Below are positions 49,646 through 58,301 of a DNA stretch of 64,000 bases, piece after piece. The stretch's first letter is position 1. The number at the start of each line of letters is the position of its first letter. Position numbers and translations under genes: made by a program. This stretch comes from a virus, in the IMG/VR virus record IMGVR_UViG_3300043788_000060, positions 46,257 to 110,256 of that record. The stretch is one strand, 5' to 3'. The notes under the pieces were generated by a model, which did no database searches, had not been told where the DNA came from, and was given only the letters and a program-made list of their open reading frames with translations.

Positions 49646-50124
49646 TAGAGAGAAACCACCCTAGATAGCATAATAAGGGATTCCAAAGCCGAGTTATGAT
49701 GAATGAATACTCCTCCCATTTCTTCCCACAGATGTTTATACTTAAGATAATCATCAATGAGGATATCTCCGGGTTTGGCATGGTCTCTTTTGTTCTTGGA
49801 CAGAGTCGTAATCATTGGGACTCCGGGAAAGTTTTTGTTTCTCCACCTAAGTTTTTGTTCTTGGGCCCAACCTCCTTGGGGACACCCCGTTATGATGATT
49901 GGGTTCAAATGCCGAGTCGCCTCATAAAGTGCAGAAGCGTCTTCCATAACAGGTAGATTCTCATAGAATTTAGGGTGGGCGTGCAATGTTGCCCAGAATT
50001 TTTCTGTCCCGTGCTCATTCTCATATTTTCTGGGATGACAACCAAAAACAGTCTCCGCCCCTCTATCGAAATCTGCTAGGACGCCGTCGCAATCCAAAAA
50101 TAGTTGTGGCGGTCTAATTCGCAT
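49645..50124 (-). CDS. HAD-like 5'-nucleotidase
   Basis: 159 residues from ATG 50124, chosen for GGAG five bases upstream. FLDCDGVLADFDRGAE is HAD motif I in the form used by 5'(3')-deoxyribonucleotidases, followed by PIIITGCPQGGWA (motif II), KRDHAKPGDILIDDYLKY (motifs III and IV). Likely dephosphorylates nucleotides. It overlaps the upstream gene by 11 bases. Confidence 0.78.
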   Translation of the reverse strand: MRIRPPQLFLDCDGVLADFDRGAETVFGCHPRKYENEHGTEKFWATLHAHPKFYENLPVMEDASALYEATRHLNPIIITGCPQGGWAQEQKLRWRNKNFPGVPMITTLSKNKRDHAKPGDILIDDYLKYKHLWEEMGGVFIHHNSALESLIMLSRVVSL

Positions 50125-50824
50125 TTGCACTCCATTCTCCAAGACATTCTCTCACCCCATCCATAAACACTACCTTCTTCCACTTCCAGTCGTCGGTTTC
50201 GTCTTGCGGATGCAGGAGTTTCTTGCCTAGTTCCCAAAACTGGTTGATTTCTTTTCGCTCGTCGGGCGTAGCATAAAACCCGCCGAGGTCTAACCACAAC
50301 CCTTGTACGTCTTCCTTGACATGAAGGACCTCGTTGACCTTAACCCGGAGTTGTTTGGCGGTTACCTTCGGGTCGGCAGCATAGTCCATTATTCGGACGA
50401 GCGGCCTGCTCGCGTCTCCTTCTTCGAACTCAATTCTTGGGTCCGGAAATCCGGCTTGTAGATTTCCGCCTTGAGCCACTAGCCTCCGCAATTCGTGCGC
50501 CTTGGTAATCCCGATTGTTTCTAGTTGTTCTTCGGTCATTACAGGAAGCAGGGCTTCAGCCACTTGTAAGATCGCATAGACCTGACTGCGCTCCCTGCCT
50601 ATTCTTGACCGAATAGATTCCAGATACGACGAGAACCGCTCGAACCCATAGCTCATCCAGTATTGCTGATTCTTGACTTCTCGGAGTTTGCTGCCCAGTC
50701 TTGCGTAACTTTTTGCTAGGCGGAGTTCGTGAGTTGAAATCTGGCCGACAAGCTGGTCGATTTCTGCTGCAACTTGGATCGCTGCTTCTTTATTTAGGGG
50801 TTCGAGGATGGCGATTTCGGTCAT
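50114..50824 (-). CDS. Unknown helical protein
   Basis: 236 residues, mostly helical and charged (ISTHELRLAKSYARLGSKLREVK, IRSRIGRERSQVYAILQVAEALL), with a possible helix-turn-helix in the latter. Such composition is seen in DNA-binding phage proteins. A 15-mer exact copy (50384-50398) encodes VRIMD. It overlaps the clamp-like gene by 4 bases, so it may act in replication. Confidence 0.5.
   Translation of the reverse strand: MTEIAILEPLNKEAAIQVAAEIDQLVGQISTHELRLAKSYARLGSKLREVKNQQYWMSYGFERFSSYLESIRSRIGRERSQVYAILQVAEALLPVMTEEQLETIGITKAHELRRLVAQGGNLQAGFPDPRIEFEEGDASRPLVRIMDYAADPKVTAKQLRVKVNEVLHVKEDVQGLWLDLGGFYATPDERKEINQFWELGKKLLHPQDETDDWKWKKVVFMDGVRECLGEWSANAN
50384..50398 (-). repeat. 15-mer motif, exact, coding
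   Basis: In the helical-protein gene, read as VRIMD. Confidence 0.85.
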
Positions 50825-51876
50825 TTCTTTCCCCCGGGCATAGTCAGCACCACCACGTTGTCCGATTCCAGCCTCACCGGCATATCGATAATTCCCAGAG
50901 TTGCCTCGGCTCCGGCCTTGCTCAGAAATCCGGACAGATATTTTGCTGACAGTCTCAAATCAAATTCCTTTGGATCGAAAATCGGATCGGGGTCTAGCTG
51001 CTCGTACCCGGCTTCGTCTGACGCCGTGTTTCCAATTCCAACGTTAAGAAATTGTACCACATCCGAGCTAAAATGTAAAGCGATTTGACCGTTGTCCTTT
51101 TCTTCGTCGATCAGCGGCTCCACGGTTTTGATCGCAGTCAGCCAGTCTGCCGGTTTGAAACTGAGTTTGATCGTCGGCTTTTTGACCAGTAGTACATCGA
51201 AATTTGGATAAGCCTGCACTGGTTTCGATGCGTAGACCGTCACGTTTTCGGACTGAAGTTGTAGATGGGTGTCCGATTCCCCGATCCGCAGAGTCTTTCC
51301 GTCCATTATCTGGACAACCGAGGCGGCGGTCAGGTTGAGCAGCCATTTGAATTGATCAGGCAGCGGCTGAGAAACAGTGACTACCGTTAGCACGATTGAA
51401 TCGGTTCCTACAATTCGGTATCCCGGAGAGTGCGTGTCTTCGATACCCAACGACAGGTTTTGAATCTGAACCGAGCCCCCGAACGAAGCAGATTTTGCTG
51501 GAGAGGCTGAAGCGGCTGCTAAAGCCAACGCTTTTTTGAACTCAGGCAGGTCGAAGCTAACAACGTTGTCCGTGAGCTTCGGCAGGGTAACCGATTTTAC
51601 CGGCTGAATTTCTAATTCGATGCGGGCCTTGGCAGACTTCAAGACCAGCGATTTTTCCGCCCGTTCAATTTCGATCTGCCCGCCCATCCGGTTTACGACC
51701 GAAGTCAGCTTCTTGCTGTTCGCATTAAACGCGCCGTCAAACGCGGGCCCGGGGGCCGATACAGCGGCGTCCGAATCTTGCGCAACAATTGTTCCTCCGT
51801 CAAACCGGAATATCTCGGTCTTGACCGGCTGTAGCCGCTTGAGCGCGTGTTTGAGTTCAGATGCTTGGACTATCAT
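50821..51876 (-). CDS. DNA sliding-clamp-like protein
   Basis: 351 residues. The start MIVQASELKHALKRLQPVK, the internal repeats of strand-rich domains, and the end LGIIDMPVRLESDNVVVLTMPG match the fold plan of bacterial beta clamps (three similar domains, final segment ending in a strand with M-P-G). A clamp tethers polymerase to DNA. A 15-mer variant (51301-51315) encodes VQIMD. Confidence 0.7.
   Translation of the reverse strand: MIVQASELKHALKRLQPVKTEIFRFDGGTIVAQDSDAAVSAPGPAFDGAFNANSKKLTSVVNRMGGQIEIERAEKSLVLKSAKARIELEIQPVKSVTLPKLTDNVVSFDLPEFKKALALAAASASPAKSASFGGSVQIQNLSLGIEDTHSPGYRIVGTDSIVLTVVTVSQPLPDQFKWLLNLTAASVVQIMDGKTLRIGESDTHLQLQSENVTVYASKPVQAYPNFDVLLVKKPTIKLSFKPADWLTAIKTVEPLIDEEKDNGQIALHFSSDVVQFLNVGIGNTASDEAGYEQLDPDPIFDPKEFDLRLSAKYLSGFLSKAGAEATLGIIDMPVRLESDNVVVLTMPGGKK
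51301..51315 (-). repeat. 15-mer motif, AGATAAT variant, coding
   Basis: In the clamp-like gene, read as VQIMD. Confidence 0.8.
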
Positions 51877-52516
51877 TGTTTCCTTTCACGCAAACGCAGG
51901 GATCATATCCGCAGTGTTCGCAAAGTTGTAAAGTCAATAGCATCTCCGTTCGGTGTTTTCGCAGAAAATCACAGAGTTGAAGTTTGCCGATGTGGAAAGC
52001 GATGTGACCAAGTTTAGAAATCAAGAGTTTGTATTCATTTTCTTTACCCAGCGGACTCAGTCGCTTCTCCTTAGCTGCCCATTCCTCGTCTTTCCATCCG
52101 GTTATCTTTTTGGAGATTCGTATTTGTGTAGGATGAGCAACCAAAAGCCCCCATGAATTATGATAATTCCAATGTAAAGGGGTCCATCGATCCTTGGGTC
52201 CTTCTAAAACCCTTTTTGCATCTTCTTCTAACTCCTTTGGGACTAGATACCACCGATAATTACCCATTCCCAAGTCCGGATAGAGTCTCCACGGCTTCTT
52301 GAAATCTGCTTTAAGGTTCTCAATAGATGCTTTACATTCAACCAAAATGCTGATGCCGTTGTGCCATCCAATAGCGTCCGGCATTTCCCCGACGCCCCCA
52401 CCGCCCTGCTCCGATAAAACGATCTGGCAATCCTGAGATTCGGAGAGCCACCAGACGGCTCGACGAACTAAATCATCATGAGTCATTGGTTTGGGTTCGC
52501 TTGCCGGGGTGATCAT
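51857..52516 (-). CDS. PD-(D/E)XK nuclease-like protein with zinc site
   Basis: 219 residues. GEMPDAIGWHNGISILVECKAS (residues 44-64) contains the PD...ExK core of this nuclease fold (D47, E60, K62), preceded by a plausible helix with DLVRRAVWWL. The C-terminus has CEHCGYDPCVC, a zinc site. It starts at a TGATG overlap with the upstream gene. Probably a DNA nuclease of unknown target. The clamp gene start overlaps its end. Confidence 0.65.
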   Translation of the reverse strand: MITPASEPKPMTHDDLVRRAVWWLSESQDCQIVLSEQGGGGVGEMPDAIGWHNGISILVECKASIENLKADFKKPWRLYPDLGMGNYRWYLVPKELEEDAKRVLEGPKDRWTPLHWNYHNSWGLLVAHPTQIRISKKITGWKDEEWAAKEKRLSPLGKENEYKLLISKLGHIAFHIGKLQLCDFLRKHRTEMLLTLQLCEHCGYDPCVCVKGNNDSPSI

Positions 52517-52770
52517 CAGTTTGCCTTCCGTGCGCAGAACTGCGGTACCGTTTCCCTATCCACGTCGTAAACGCCGATCTCAGAGCCATCTTCTCTCTGA
52601 ATTATCAAAGTAATCGGCCAGAGGGCTTCGAACCCTTCGTGCTTGTTGTGATAATTTTCAGCAGCGGCTTCTGCCAACCAGTCCCCATCTGTCTCATCGA
52701 AATTCGATTTGAATTCGTTGTAATCTTCCGGCCCCATTGTTTCAGGACGATTGTAGCGATATGTTTTCAC
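52516..52770 (-). CDS. Small acidic protein
   Basis: 84 residues from GTG 52770, preferred because GAGGAGG lies 6 bases upstream within the end of the primase-helicase gene. It contains MGPEDYNEFKSNFDETDGDW and IIQREDGSEIGVYDVDRETV. Overlaps the primase-helicase by 29 bases. Function unknown. Confidence 0.55.
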   Translation of the reverse strand: MKTYRYNRPETMGPEDYNEFKSNFDETDGDWLAEAAAENYHNKHEGFEALWPITLIIQREDGSEIGVYDVDRETVPQFCARKAN

Positions 52771-54622
52771 CCGGTGCCTCCTCGTAGTTGGATTCCAATT
52801 GCTCGAACGAAGCGAACTCCCCAAAACAGGTGATGTAAGTAGCAGACGCCCCGGTACCCATCGACCGGCCCTTCAGAAGTTTCACCAGTGTTTTGTCTTC
52901 GTACACACCTTTGGACAGTGTGGGGTCCTCTGATTTATTCAGATCACGATGTAGGACAATTGCAGCGTTTGCCGCGTCTCCCCACGCTCCCGAACCCTTG
53001 AAATCCGAGATGTGGAGGTGCTTTCCTTTGGTCTGCTGGGTAGCCTTTCTCGGTTGGCCCACATTGATGAAAATCACTTTGTAGACCTGAGCTATTTGTT
53101 TGATCCGGGTCATAGCCGTCTGCTGAATCTTGGTTTCGTTGTCCATTCCGGTAGTGAGATGGTGGAAGTGGTCAAGAATTACAATATCGGCCCCCAATCT
53201 GCGGACAGCCGCTTCAATTACATCCAGAACCTCGTTGATGTCCGTCAGCAGGGGGTTGTTGCCCACATAGTAATTCACCCCGTCCAGTTCGCTTGCCGCC
53301 AGTTTCCGGTCTTCAGCGGTCAGGAAGTTCCGATCTCTTCGCAGGGCCTGAGCCGCAATCATTGTGGCAATTTCGGAAGGTCGCATCTCGACTTGATAAT
53401 TCAACACTGTCTTCCCGTATTTCCGGGCATTAAACAGCGATAGCTGAACCGTCCACATAGTTTTGCCCATACCGGTGTTGGTAGAACCCACTCCAAGCAC
53501 ATCTTCTGGTAAGACGTTAACCATTTTGTCAGCCGACGGCCAAGGGAATCTGAGCCTGTCGGGGTGCTCTGAAAGCACCGGTACGTCCCCATTTTCAAGA
53601 ACACTCTGAATGGAATACACATCCGGCATGGGTTGGAGTTTAGCTTTGCTGGTTAGCTCATTAACCAACGCCCGAAACTTATCTAAATCCCTTGAGCAGT
53701 GCTCCAAGAAGGTTTGATTCCCATCCTTCATCAAAGAGGGCCAAAATAGCAGGTAAGTCCTTTCCGACAACTCTTTCCAAAGTTTGGACATATACCCCGC
53801 ACCGGTCGAGTCCGTGTCGCCAGCTAGAATCACTTCGCTGGCCTGCATCAGTTTGTCTTTCATTTCGGGGGTCAGCTTGGTGCCTCCCGAGGGCACACTG
53901 ACGGCCCGAAAACCAGCAGCCTCTAGGATACATGCGTCGAATTCTCCTTCTGTGAGATACACCGGGGAAAATGGATCGATGGTTTCGGTGTTGAACATCG
54001 CGGTTGCCATGCCGGGCTGTCTGGCGAACCCTCCGGGTTTTTTCCGAATAATGGACCGGTATTTGACACTGATAATTTTGTCTCCTTCGATGCAAGGAAA
54101 AGCAATCCAGCCTTTGTCGGCAATATCGGCTCCGGCTTCCCCGGCAAGGTTGCCTAAGTTCTGGACAAATCCTAGCTTCAACTGTCGCGCAGTTTTTAGC
54201 TCGATTCCCCGTTCCTGCTGAAGCCACTCTATTGCCCGGGGCGTTAAAGCTAACCCAATCTCTAATTTTTCCCAAGCAGACAGGGGAATGGTCTTGTATG
54301 TTTTCGGTTCGGTTACCGGCTTAAAAACCGATTCGACTTTTTCCTTGGCCTCGCCCCATGATCCGAGTTCTTTCTTCACTTTCTCGACCGCCGTTTTGAA
54401 ATCGCAGGAGTCCATTATCTGGACAAGCTGAAAAATGTTTCCCGCTTCTCCGCAACCAAAGCACTGGTAACGCATGTCGGGATAAATTGTAAAGCTGGGA
54501 GTTTTCTCCTGATGCAGGCAGCAACATCCGGAATACTTATCCCCAACTTTCTTGAGCCGGAGATATTGGCTGTAGACCCGCAAGCATCCGATATCCGATT
54601 TGATTTGATCTAAATCTTCCAC
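52742..54622 (-). CDS. Bifunctional primase-helicase (T7 gp4-like)
   Basis: 626 residues from GTG 54622. An upstream ATG at 54691 would add 23 residues but overlap the preceding gene by 68 bases. The N-terminus is a CHC2 zinc finger (CLHQEKTPSF...YQCFGCGEAG), then a TOPRIM-like part (VYLTEGEFDACILEAAGF, VILAGDTDSTG), then a DnaB-type helicase with Walker A GSTNTGMGKT, the LNYQVEMRP motif and Walker B-like IVILDHFHHL. It primes and unwinds DNA at the fork. Two 15-mer copies lie inside (54042, 54410). Confidence 0.9.
   Translation of the reverse strand: MEDLDQIKSDIGCLRVYSQYLRLKKVGDKYSGCCCLHQEKTPSFTIYPDMRYQCFGCGEAGNIFQLVQIMDSCDFKTAVEKVKKELGSWGEAKEKVESVFKPVTEPKTYKTIPLSAWEKLEIGLALTPRAIEWLQQERGIELKTARQLKLGFVQNLGNLAGEAGADIADKGWIAFPCIEGDKIISVKYRSIIRKKPGGFARQPGMATAMFNTETIDPFSPVYLTEGEFDACILEAAGFRAVSVPSGGTKLTPEMKDKLMQASEVILAGDTDSTGAGYMSKLWKELSERTYLLFWPSLMKDGNQTFLEHCSRDLDKFRALVNELTSKAKLQPMPDVYSIQSVLENGDVPVLSEHPDRLRFPWPSADKMVNVLPEDVLGVGSTNTGMGKTMWTVQLSLFNARKYGKTVLNYQVEMRPSEIATMIAAQALRRDRNFLTAEDRKLAASELDGVNYYVGNNPLLTDINEVLDVIEAAVRRLGADIVILDHFHHLTTGMDNETKIQQTAMTRIKQIAQVYKVIFINVGQPRKATQQTKGKHLHISDFKGSGAWGDAANAAIVLHRDLNKSEDPTLSKGVYEDKTLVKLLKGRSMGTGASATYITCFGEFASFEQLESNYEEAPGENISLQSS
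54042..54056 (+). repeat. 15-mer motif, one mismatch, antisense coding
   Basis: In the primase-helicase gene, read as SIIRK. Confidence 0.75.
54410..54424 (-). repeat. 15-mer motif, AGATAAT variant, coding
   Basis: In the primase-helicase gene, read as VQIMD. Confidence 0.8.
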
Positions 54623-54623
54623 A

Positions 54624-54845
54624 TTAAGTCCAGTCCGAATATCCCAAAATGTTGATTCGCCTGATTTGATGTTCCCAGTCTTCGGTTTCATCGAAGAAAT
54701 CGCAGATGATTTTGGACGCCTTGTCTATTGCTTCTCCAGCCTGAAAGTTTTCGCCGAACTGCTGGCCATGTCTTTCAAGATATACCCCTGCATAAGCCAC
54801 CTCTGGGGTAACGGGATTGATTTTAGCCCATTCTGGAAAGTTCAT
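54624..54845 (-). CDS. Small unknown protein upstream of primase
   Basis: 73 residues, with ATG overlapping the upstream TGA. Contains TPEVAYAGVYLERHGQQFGENFQ and KIICDFFDETEDWEHQ. It is immediately followed by the primase-helicase start. Function unknown. Confidence 0.5.
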   Translation of the reverse strand: MNFPEWAKINPVTPEVAYAGVYLERHGQQFGENFQAGEAIDKASKIICDFFDETEDWEHQIRRINILGYSDWT

Positions 54846-55015
54846 TCGTCATCCCTCGAATAGCCCGCGTCTGACGCCCAGTCTGATAAGGCTTCGTCGT
54901 CAAACACATCTTCAGGCGCAAGATTGGCACCGATCCATTCGACCATGTCTTCCAAAAGATTATGTGGAACGGTTTCAGAGATGAATCGGGCGTTGAGATT
55001 AACTGGTAAGCTCAT
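54842..55015 (-). CDS. Small acidic protein
   Basis: 57 residues from ATG 55015 (GGAGAAACC upstream) to TGA 54842-54844. Acidic C-terminal half (EDVFDDEALSDWASDAGYSRDDE). Starts and ends in 4-base overlaps with its neighbours. Not recognised. Confidence 0.5.
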   Translation of the reverse strand: MSLPVNLNARFISETVPHNLLEDMVEWIGANLAPEDVFDDEALSDWASDAGYSRDDE

Positions 55016-55275
55016 GGTTTCTCCTTTATTTCTTCTAACTTTTGAAGAATCTTGTTTGTGCAGAATCCTATTAGTTGCATGAGGTCTCTGTCCCCATATT
55101 GTTCCGGATATTCTACGGAATTTCCAATGAATGATTCAGCGCATAATTCACACAATCTTTTTGGTTGTTTTCTTCCGCTGAACGGGTTCGCTTGGTAGGT
55201 TTCAAGGATTAAACCCGGGAACCGGCATCCATCGCATTCTTCTGGTTCTTCGTTATTTAGAATAGGTTCGCTCAC
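55012..55275 (-). CDS. Small zinc-site protein
   Basis: 87 residues from a GTG at 55275. CDGCRFPG and later RLCELCAESF give a four-Cys site, followed by a Leu-rich helix (KILQKLEEIKEK). Function unknown. Confidence 0.55.
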   Translation of the reverse strand: MSEPILNNEEPEECDGCRFPGLILETYQANPFSGRKQPKRLCELCAESFIGNSVEYPEQYGDRDLMQLIGFCTNKILQKLEEIKEKP

Positions 55276-55736
55276 TTGCTACCCACCGTCTGGGAGCGGG
55301 CGGCGAGGGCATTCTTCGCGTTCATCCACGCATCGCCGGGGGTTTTTCCTGCGGCCAATGTCTGAGCCCATTCGATGCAACTAGCGCGGATAACGTAGTA
55401 ATCGGGATACGTCGCCTCAGCCATCGGTGCAGCGTGTGCCCCCGGATACATCTCTTTAACGGCACGTTCGGCTTCCACCGGCTGCTTGAGCTTCGTATTC
55501 TCAGCCCGCAGTTGTGCGTTCTCCTGCTGCAAGGCTTCCAGCGTGGCCTCGGCCAGCTTTGCCTCTTTGCGTAGATCAGTCTCCAGTTGCCGTGCGCGGT
55601 CGAGTTCTTCCTCCCTCATCGACACGCGCAAGATCAGAGCGTACTTCTCGTCCGGCAGCTTCTTGCCTTCCATGTAGGGCCGCGCCATCGGGATGAGGTC
55701 GCGGGGTATTTGGGGCACCTTCGGGTTATCGGTCAC
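55272..55736 (-). CDS. Coiled-coil protein in a GC-richer block
   Basis: 154 residues from GTG 55736, chosen because AAGGAG is 7 bases upstream. A coiled coil in residues 40-90 (ELDRARQLETDLRKEAKLAEATLEALQQENAQ), then a part with ASCIEWAQTLAAGKTPGDAW. Bases look GC-richer than flanking genes. Function unknown. Confidence 0.5.
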   Translation of the reverse strand: MTDNPKVPQIPRDLIPMARPYMEGKKLPDEKYALILRVSMREEELDRARQLETDLRKEAKLAEATLEALQQENAQLRAENTKLKQPVEAERAVKEMYPGAHAAPMAEATYPDYYVIRASCIEWAQTLAAGKTPGDAWMNAKNALAARSQTVGSK

Positions 55737-56067
55737 TGGTTTGCTCCTTCGTCTCGACAATGCTTTCCAGCCTTTTCAGCTTCGCCATGAGTTCCTGCCA
55801 CTCGCGCTTGGTGACTGGGTGCATGTCGTCCACGCATTTGTCGGGCGGCGGCGAAGAGCATTCAGCGGTGCAGACCTGGCTCGATAGGTCACAATGCGAA
55901 GGGCCGCACTGACCGGGCCAGTGATCGACGTGCTGATACTTCCCGCACTTGAGCACGGGCGGAGACTGCGCTTGGGTTTGAGCGTTCTGAACAAAAGTTG
56001 GCTGGACCCACGGCTGCTGCGCCCCGCACGCCGCCGCAAAGATCAGGATTCCGATGATTGCCTTCAT
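55726..56067 (-). CDS. Small secreted or lipoprotein, Cys-rich
   Basis: 113 residues from ATG 56067 (GAAGGAGCAAAA upstream). A signal sequence MKAIIGILIFAAACGAQQ has a Cys in lipobox-like context (AAAC), followed by several Cys and a short C-terminal coiled coil (WQELMAKLKRLESIVE). A periplasmic lipoprotein with a helix could be spanin-like, but this is unproven. Confidence 0.5.
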   Translation of the reverse strand: MKAIIGILIFAAACGAQQPWVQPTFVQNAQTQAQSPPVLKCGKYQHVDHWPGQCGPSHCDLSSQVCTAECSSPPPDKCVDDMHPVTKREWQELMAKLKRLESIVETKEQTSDR

Positions 56068-57041
56068 TTTTGCTCCTTCTGTTGGGCGAGTTCCTGCCGC
56101 AGACCGTTGGCGTAGCGTTCGGCGTGGTGCTGGCCGAATATTTTCTTGCCCGCATACCAGCCACTTTTGAAGTGCTGCCATAGAAATTCTGTTTCCTGAA
56201 ATGAATAAGGAATATCCGGGTGCTTAGAAATACGCCCGAAGCCCTTTCGTGCAATCGTCTTCTCAAACGCTGGCCGAATCAATCGCTCTTGCTCAACTAA
56301 TTGAGGATCATGCGAATGTGGCGTGTCTGCACCGCATATATCGCACTGGAATGTCCCCTTATCTAGCTCGGGCTCCGGCACTCTCTCACGCGCTGTGAGA
56401 CGGGCGATCTCGACCTCAGCTTTCGTCGCCCTTTCTTCCCAGTGCTTCATGTATTCCGCCACGCTCGAATTGCGGACAGATACCTCAACAATTCCCCACG
56501 CGCCCCATTCTGCATCTCTGGATTCCTGTGCAACTTTCACTGCGGCAGCAATGATGCGCTTACCCCATTCGGTAGACCGAAAACGAAGATGTCCGCAACC
56601 TAAAGCATCTGCGACTTTTTGGGCTGCTTGAGTTGCGCTGTCCACAATCTGCTCCCCTGAGTGGAGCGCATCCGCGTCCTTGTACACGAGCGGCTCGGGG
56701 GCGGGATAGTTGACCGTGGTCACGCCGGTTGTCAAGTGCGGCATGGGGGTATCGCAATCGTCACAGACCGCTACGCCGGGATGCGCAGTGTTCTCCTTGT
56801 AGACCCATCGCGTGCAAGGCAGTTTACAGACTTGCGGCGCATCCTCGACCGGCTGCGCATCGGCGGTGAGGGCGGCGCGGAGTTCGTGATAGGCTTCATT
56901 GCCTTCCTTGCGGAAGTCGCTGTCTTTCCAGTTCACGATGGATTGCCCGCGTTCCAGCGCAAGATCGTTGCCGTTCAGGATGTTCCGCAGCGCCTCTAAT
57001 GCTCTCCGCGCGGCCTTCGCTACTCTCTCGCTGTCGATCAT
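56064..57041 (-). CDS. Mosaic protein with Cys sites, unknown function
   Basis: 325 residues from ATG 57041. The N-terminal 60 residues are helical (SERVAKAARRALEALRNILNG), the middle has Cys pairs (CKLPC, CDDC) and the C-terminus holds CDICGADTPHSH, then FLWQHFKSGWYAGKK, seen in assorted phage hypothetical proteins. It looks assembled from modules. GC-richer and Ala-richer than its neighbours. Its start region shares a 20-base repeat with the next gene upstream. Confidence 0.5.
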   Translation of the reverse strand: MIDSERVAKAARRALEALRNILNGNDLALERGQSIVNWKDSDFRKEGNEAYHELRAALTADAQPVEDAPQVCKLPCTRWVYKENTAHPGVAVCDDCDTPMPHLTTGVTTVNYPAPEPLVYKDADALHSGEQIVDSATQAAQKVADALGCGHLRFRSTEWGKRIIAAAVKVAQESRDAEWGAWGIVEVSVRNSSVAEYMKHWEERATKAEVEIARLTARERVPEPELDKGTFQCDICGADTPHSHDPQLVEQERLIRPAFEKTIARKGFGRISKHPDIPYSFQETEFLWQHFKSGWYAGKKIFGQHHAERYANGLRQELAQQKEQK

Positions 57042-57234
57042 GCCTTGTCTCCGTTGTCTCGCTTTTCCGCCCACGCCAGCAATTCTTCGATTGTTTGCGG
57101 CTCCGGGATTGAAGAATCGTAATCAGGATTTTCGCAACCACACGCTGGCCAATACTGCACCCAAGGATTCAGCGGCTTGTGTGTCCTGCCGCAAGGTCCG
57201 GTTTCAACTCGATCCTCGCTGTCGATCATGCCTT
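57027..57234. repeat. 20-base direct repeat at two adjacent gene starts
   Basis: CTCGCTGTCGATCATGCCTT occurs at 57027-57046 and 57215-57234, covering the start codons of the genes at 57041 and 57229. It suggests duplication or recombination at the 5' ends. Confidence 0.7.
57038..57229 (-). CDS. Small Cys-containing protein
   Basis: 63 residues starting with MIDSE, as does the following gene; the two starts share a 20-base direct repeat (57027-57046 and 57215-57234). Contains CGRTHKPLNPWVQYWPACGC. ATGA overlap downstream. Function unknown. Confidence 0.45.
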   Translation of the reverse strand: MIDSEDRVETGPCGRTHKPLNPWVQYWPACGCENPDYDSSIPEPQTIEELLAWAEKRDNGDKA

Positions 57235-57252
57235 CAGTCCTTTCCGAGCGGA

Positions 57253-57876
57253 TTAAAAATCCTTGGTTTTCAGTTTCACAATTAGACGTGAACTCTTTTT
57301 GTCGAAGAGAGCTTCAATCGGTCTACCCACCATTCCTTCAGCCTGCGCAAGTCCAGCACCGACAGCAGATTTGAAACCGACGCGCACTTTTTCCGTAGCT
57401 TCGGCCAACGTCATTTCACCAATCAGGGGTACAGCCTGCAAATTGAGTTTCTGCGCCACATCACGCATATTCTCATCGCTCAACCACCAACCGCCGATCT
57501 TCACATCAAAGACAATCAGTTGCTTCGTGGCCGAATACAGACCCCCGCCTTTCTGGATGCCCGCTCCAAAACCTTCGCCGTAAATCACCGCATCGGTAAC
57601 GTCCGGCGAGAAAGCAGCCGCCAGCTTTTCCGGGGTGATGTGTTCATAGAGCCACTTCACCAATTCGGAATGAATTTGTGCATTGTCAGTCTTGCCGCCG
57701 AACGCGAGTTTGCCATCTTTCCAGATAACGCGGATATTGGTGCCATCGATCTTCTCAGTCCAAATCCACGGGTTTACGATTCCGTAGACACGGTTTTTGA
57801 GGATCAACTCAGGCTTAAGGCGATGTGTTGCTTCGTCACGTTCGTACAGCGTCTCGATTTTGTGATACTCGCTCAT
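57253..57876 (-). CDS. RNA ligase (Rnl2-like)
   Basis: 207 residues. WIWTEKIDGTNIRVIW has the KxDG nucleotidyl-transfer motif with Lys42, followed by FGGKTDN (motif for RNA contact), VIYGEGFGAG (motif III region), a YGEG and QAEGMVGRP (motif IV) and LIVKLKTKDF (motif V). All five motifs of the covalent nucleotidyltransferase family are visible. It probably joins or repairs RNA, such as cleaved tRNA, but DNA ligation cannot be excluded. Confidence 0.85.
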   Translation of the reverse strand: MSEYHKIETLYERDEATHRLKPELILKNRVYGIVNPWIWTEKIDGTNIRVIWKDGKLAFGGKTDNAQIHSELVKWLYEHITPEKLAAAFSPDVTDAVIYGEGFGAGIQKGGGLYSATKQLIVFDVKIGGWWLSDENMRDVAQKLNLQAVPLIGEMTLAEATEKVRVGFKSAVGAGLAQAEGMVGRPIEALFDKKSSRLIVKLKTKDF

Positions 57877-58238
57877 GCTATAGGTCCTTTCATTCCGCGC
57901 CGTAGCTCGTCCAGTGCGGCTTGCTCGCGCGCGATAATTGAGGTCACCATCCCGTTATACTTGAACGCTTCCACATCCAGACGATTCATTAACCATCTAA
58001 TCTCTTGCGCAATCTTCGCGATCTGCTTCTCCCGCTTCTCGGTAAAGGCGCGGGCTGCGGACCATGCTCTTGCGATAGTCGCGTATGCGTCAGTGTGATG
58101 CAGTCCACATCCTGTCACTTCAGCCCAAACCATTGCGCTGTCGTAGACCATCTCCACACGAAAGCGATCAGGCATCGAAGGCAACCAATGCACCCGGACC
58201 TGCTCCCACTTCGATCTCACGTATTGCTCGTCGTCCAT
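57873..58238 (-). CDS. Unknown helical protein
   Basis: 121 residues from ATG 58238, with AGGGGAG directly upstream. Helical throughout (AWSAARAFTEKREKQIAKIAQEI and REQAALDELRRGM). It follows a promoter at 58271-58281 and shares a 4-base overlap with the RNA ligase gene. Function unknown. Confidence 0.5.
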   Translation of the reverse strand: MDDEQYVRSKWEQVRVHWLPSMPDRFRVEMVYDSAMVWAEVTGCGLHHTDAYATIARAWSAARAFTEKREKQIAKIAQEIRWLMNRLDVEAFKYNGMVTSIIAREQAALDELRRGMKGPIA

Positions 58239-58270
58239 ACTCCCCTCGCTACGAGTCAATCAATACTTAC

Positions 58271-58281
58271 ATTATACCACA
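58271..58281 (-). promoter_or_regulatory. Extended -10 promoter next to a 15-mer
   Basis: Minus-strand TGTGG-TATAATG. The 15-mer variant at 58287-58301 lies 5 bases upstream of this element, over the expected spacer and -35 region. Start predicted near 58264. Confidence 0.6.
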
Positions 58282-58286
58282 ATTCC

Positions 58287-58301
58287 GTCCATTATCCGGA
58301 C
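58287..58301 (-). repeat. 15-mer motif, GGATAAT variant, stop and promoter region
   Basis: Contains the stop of the 58292 gene and lies 5 bases upstream of the TGTGGTATAAT element. Confidence 0.8.
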
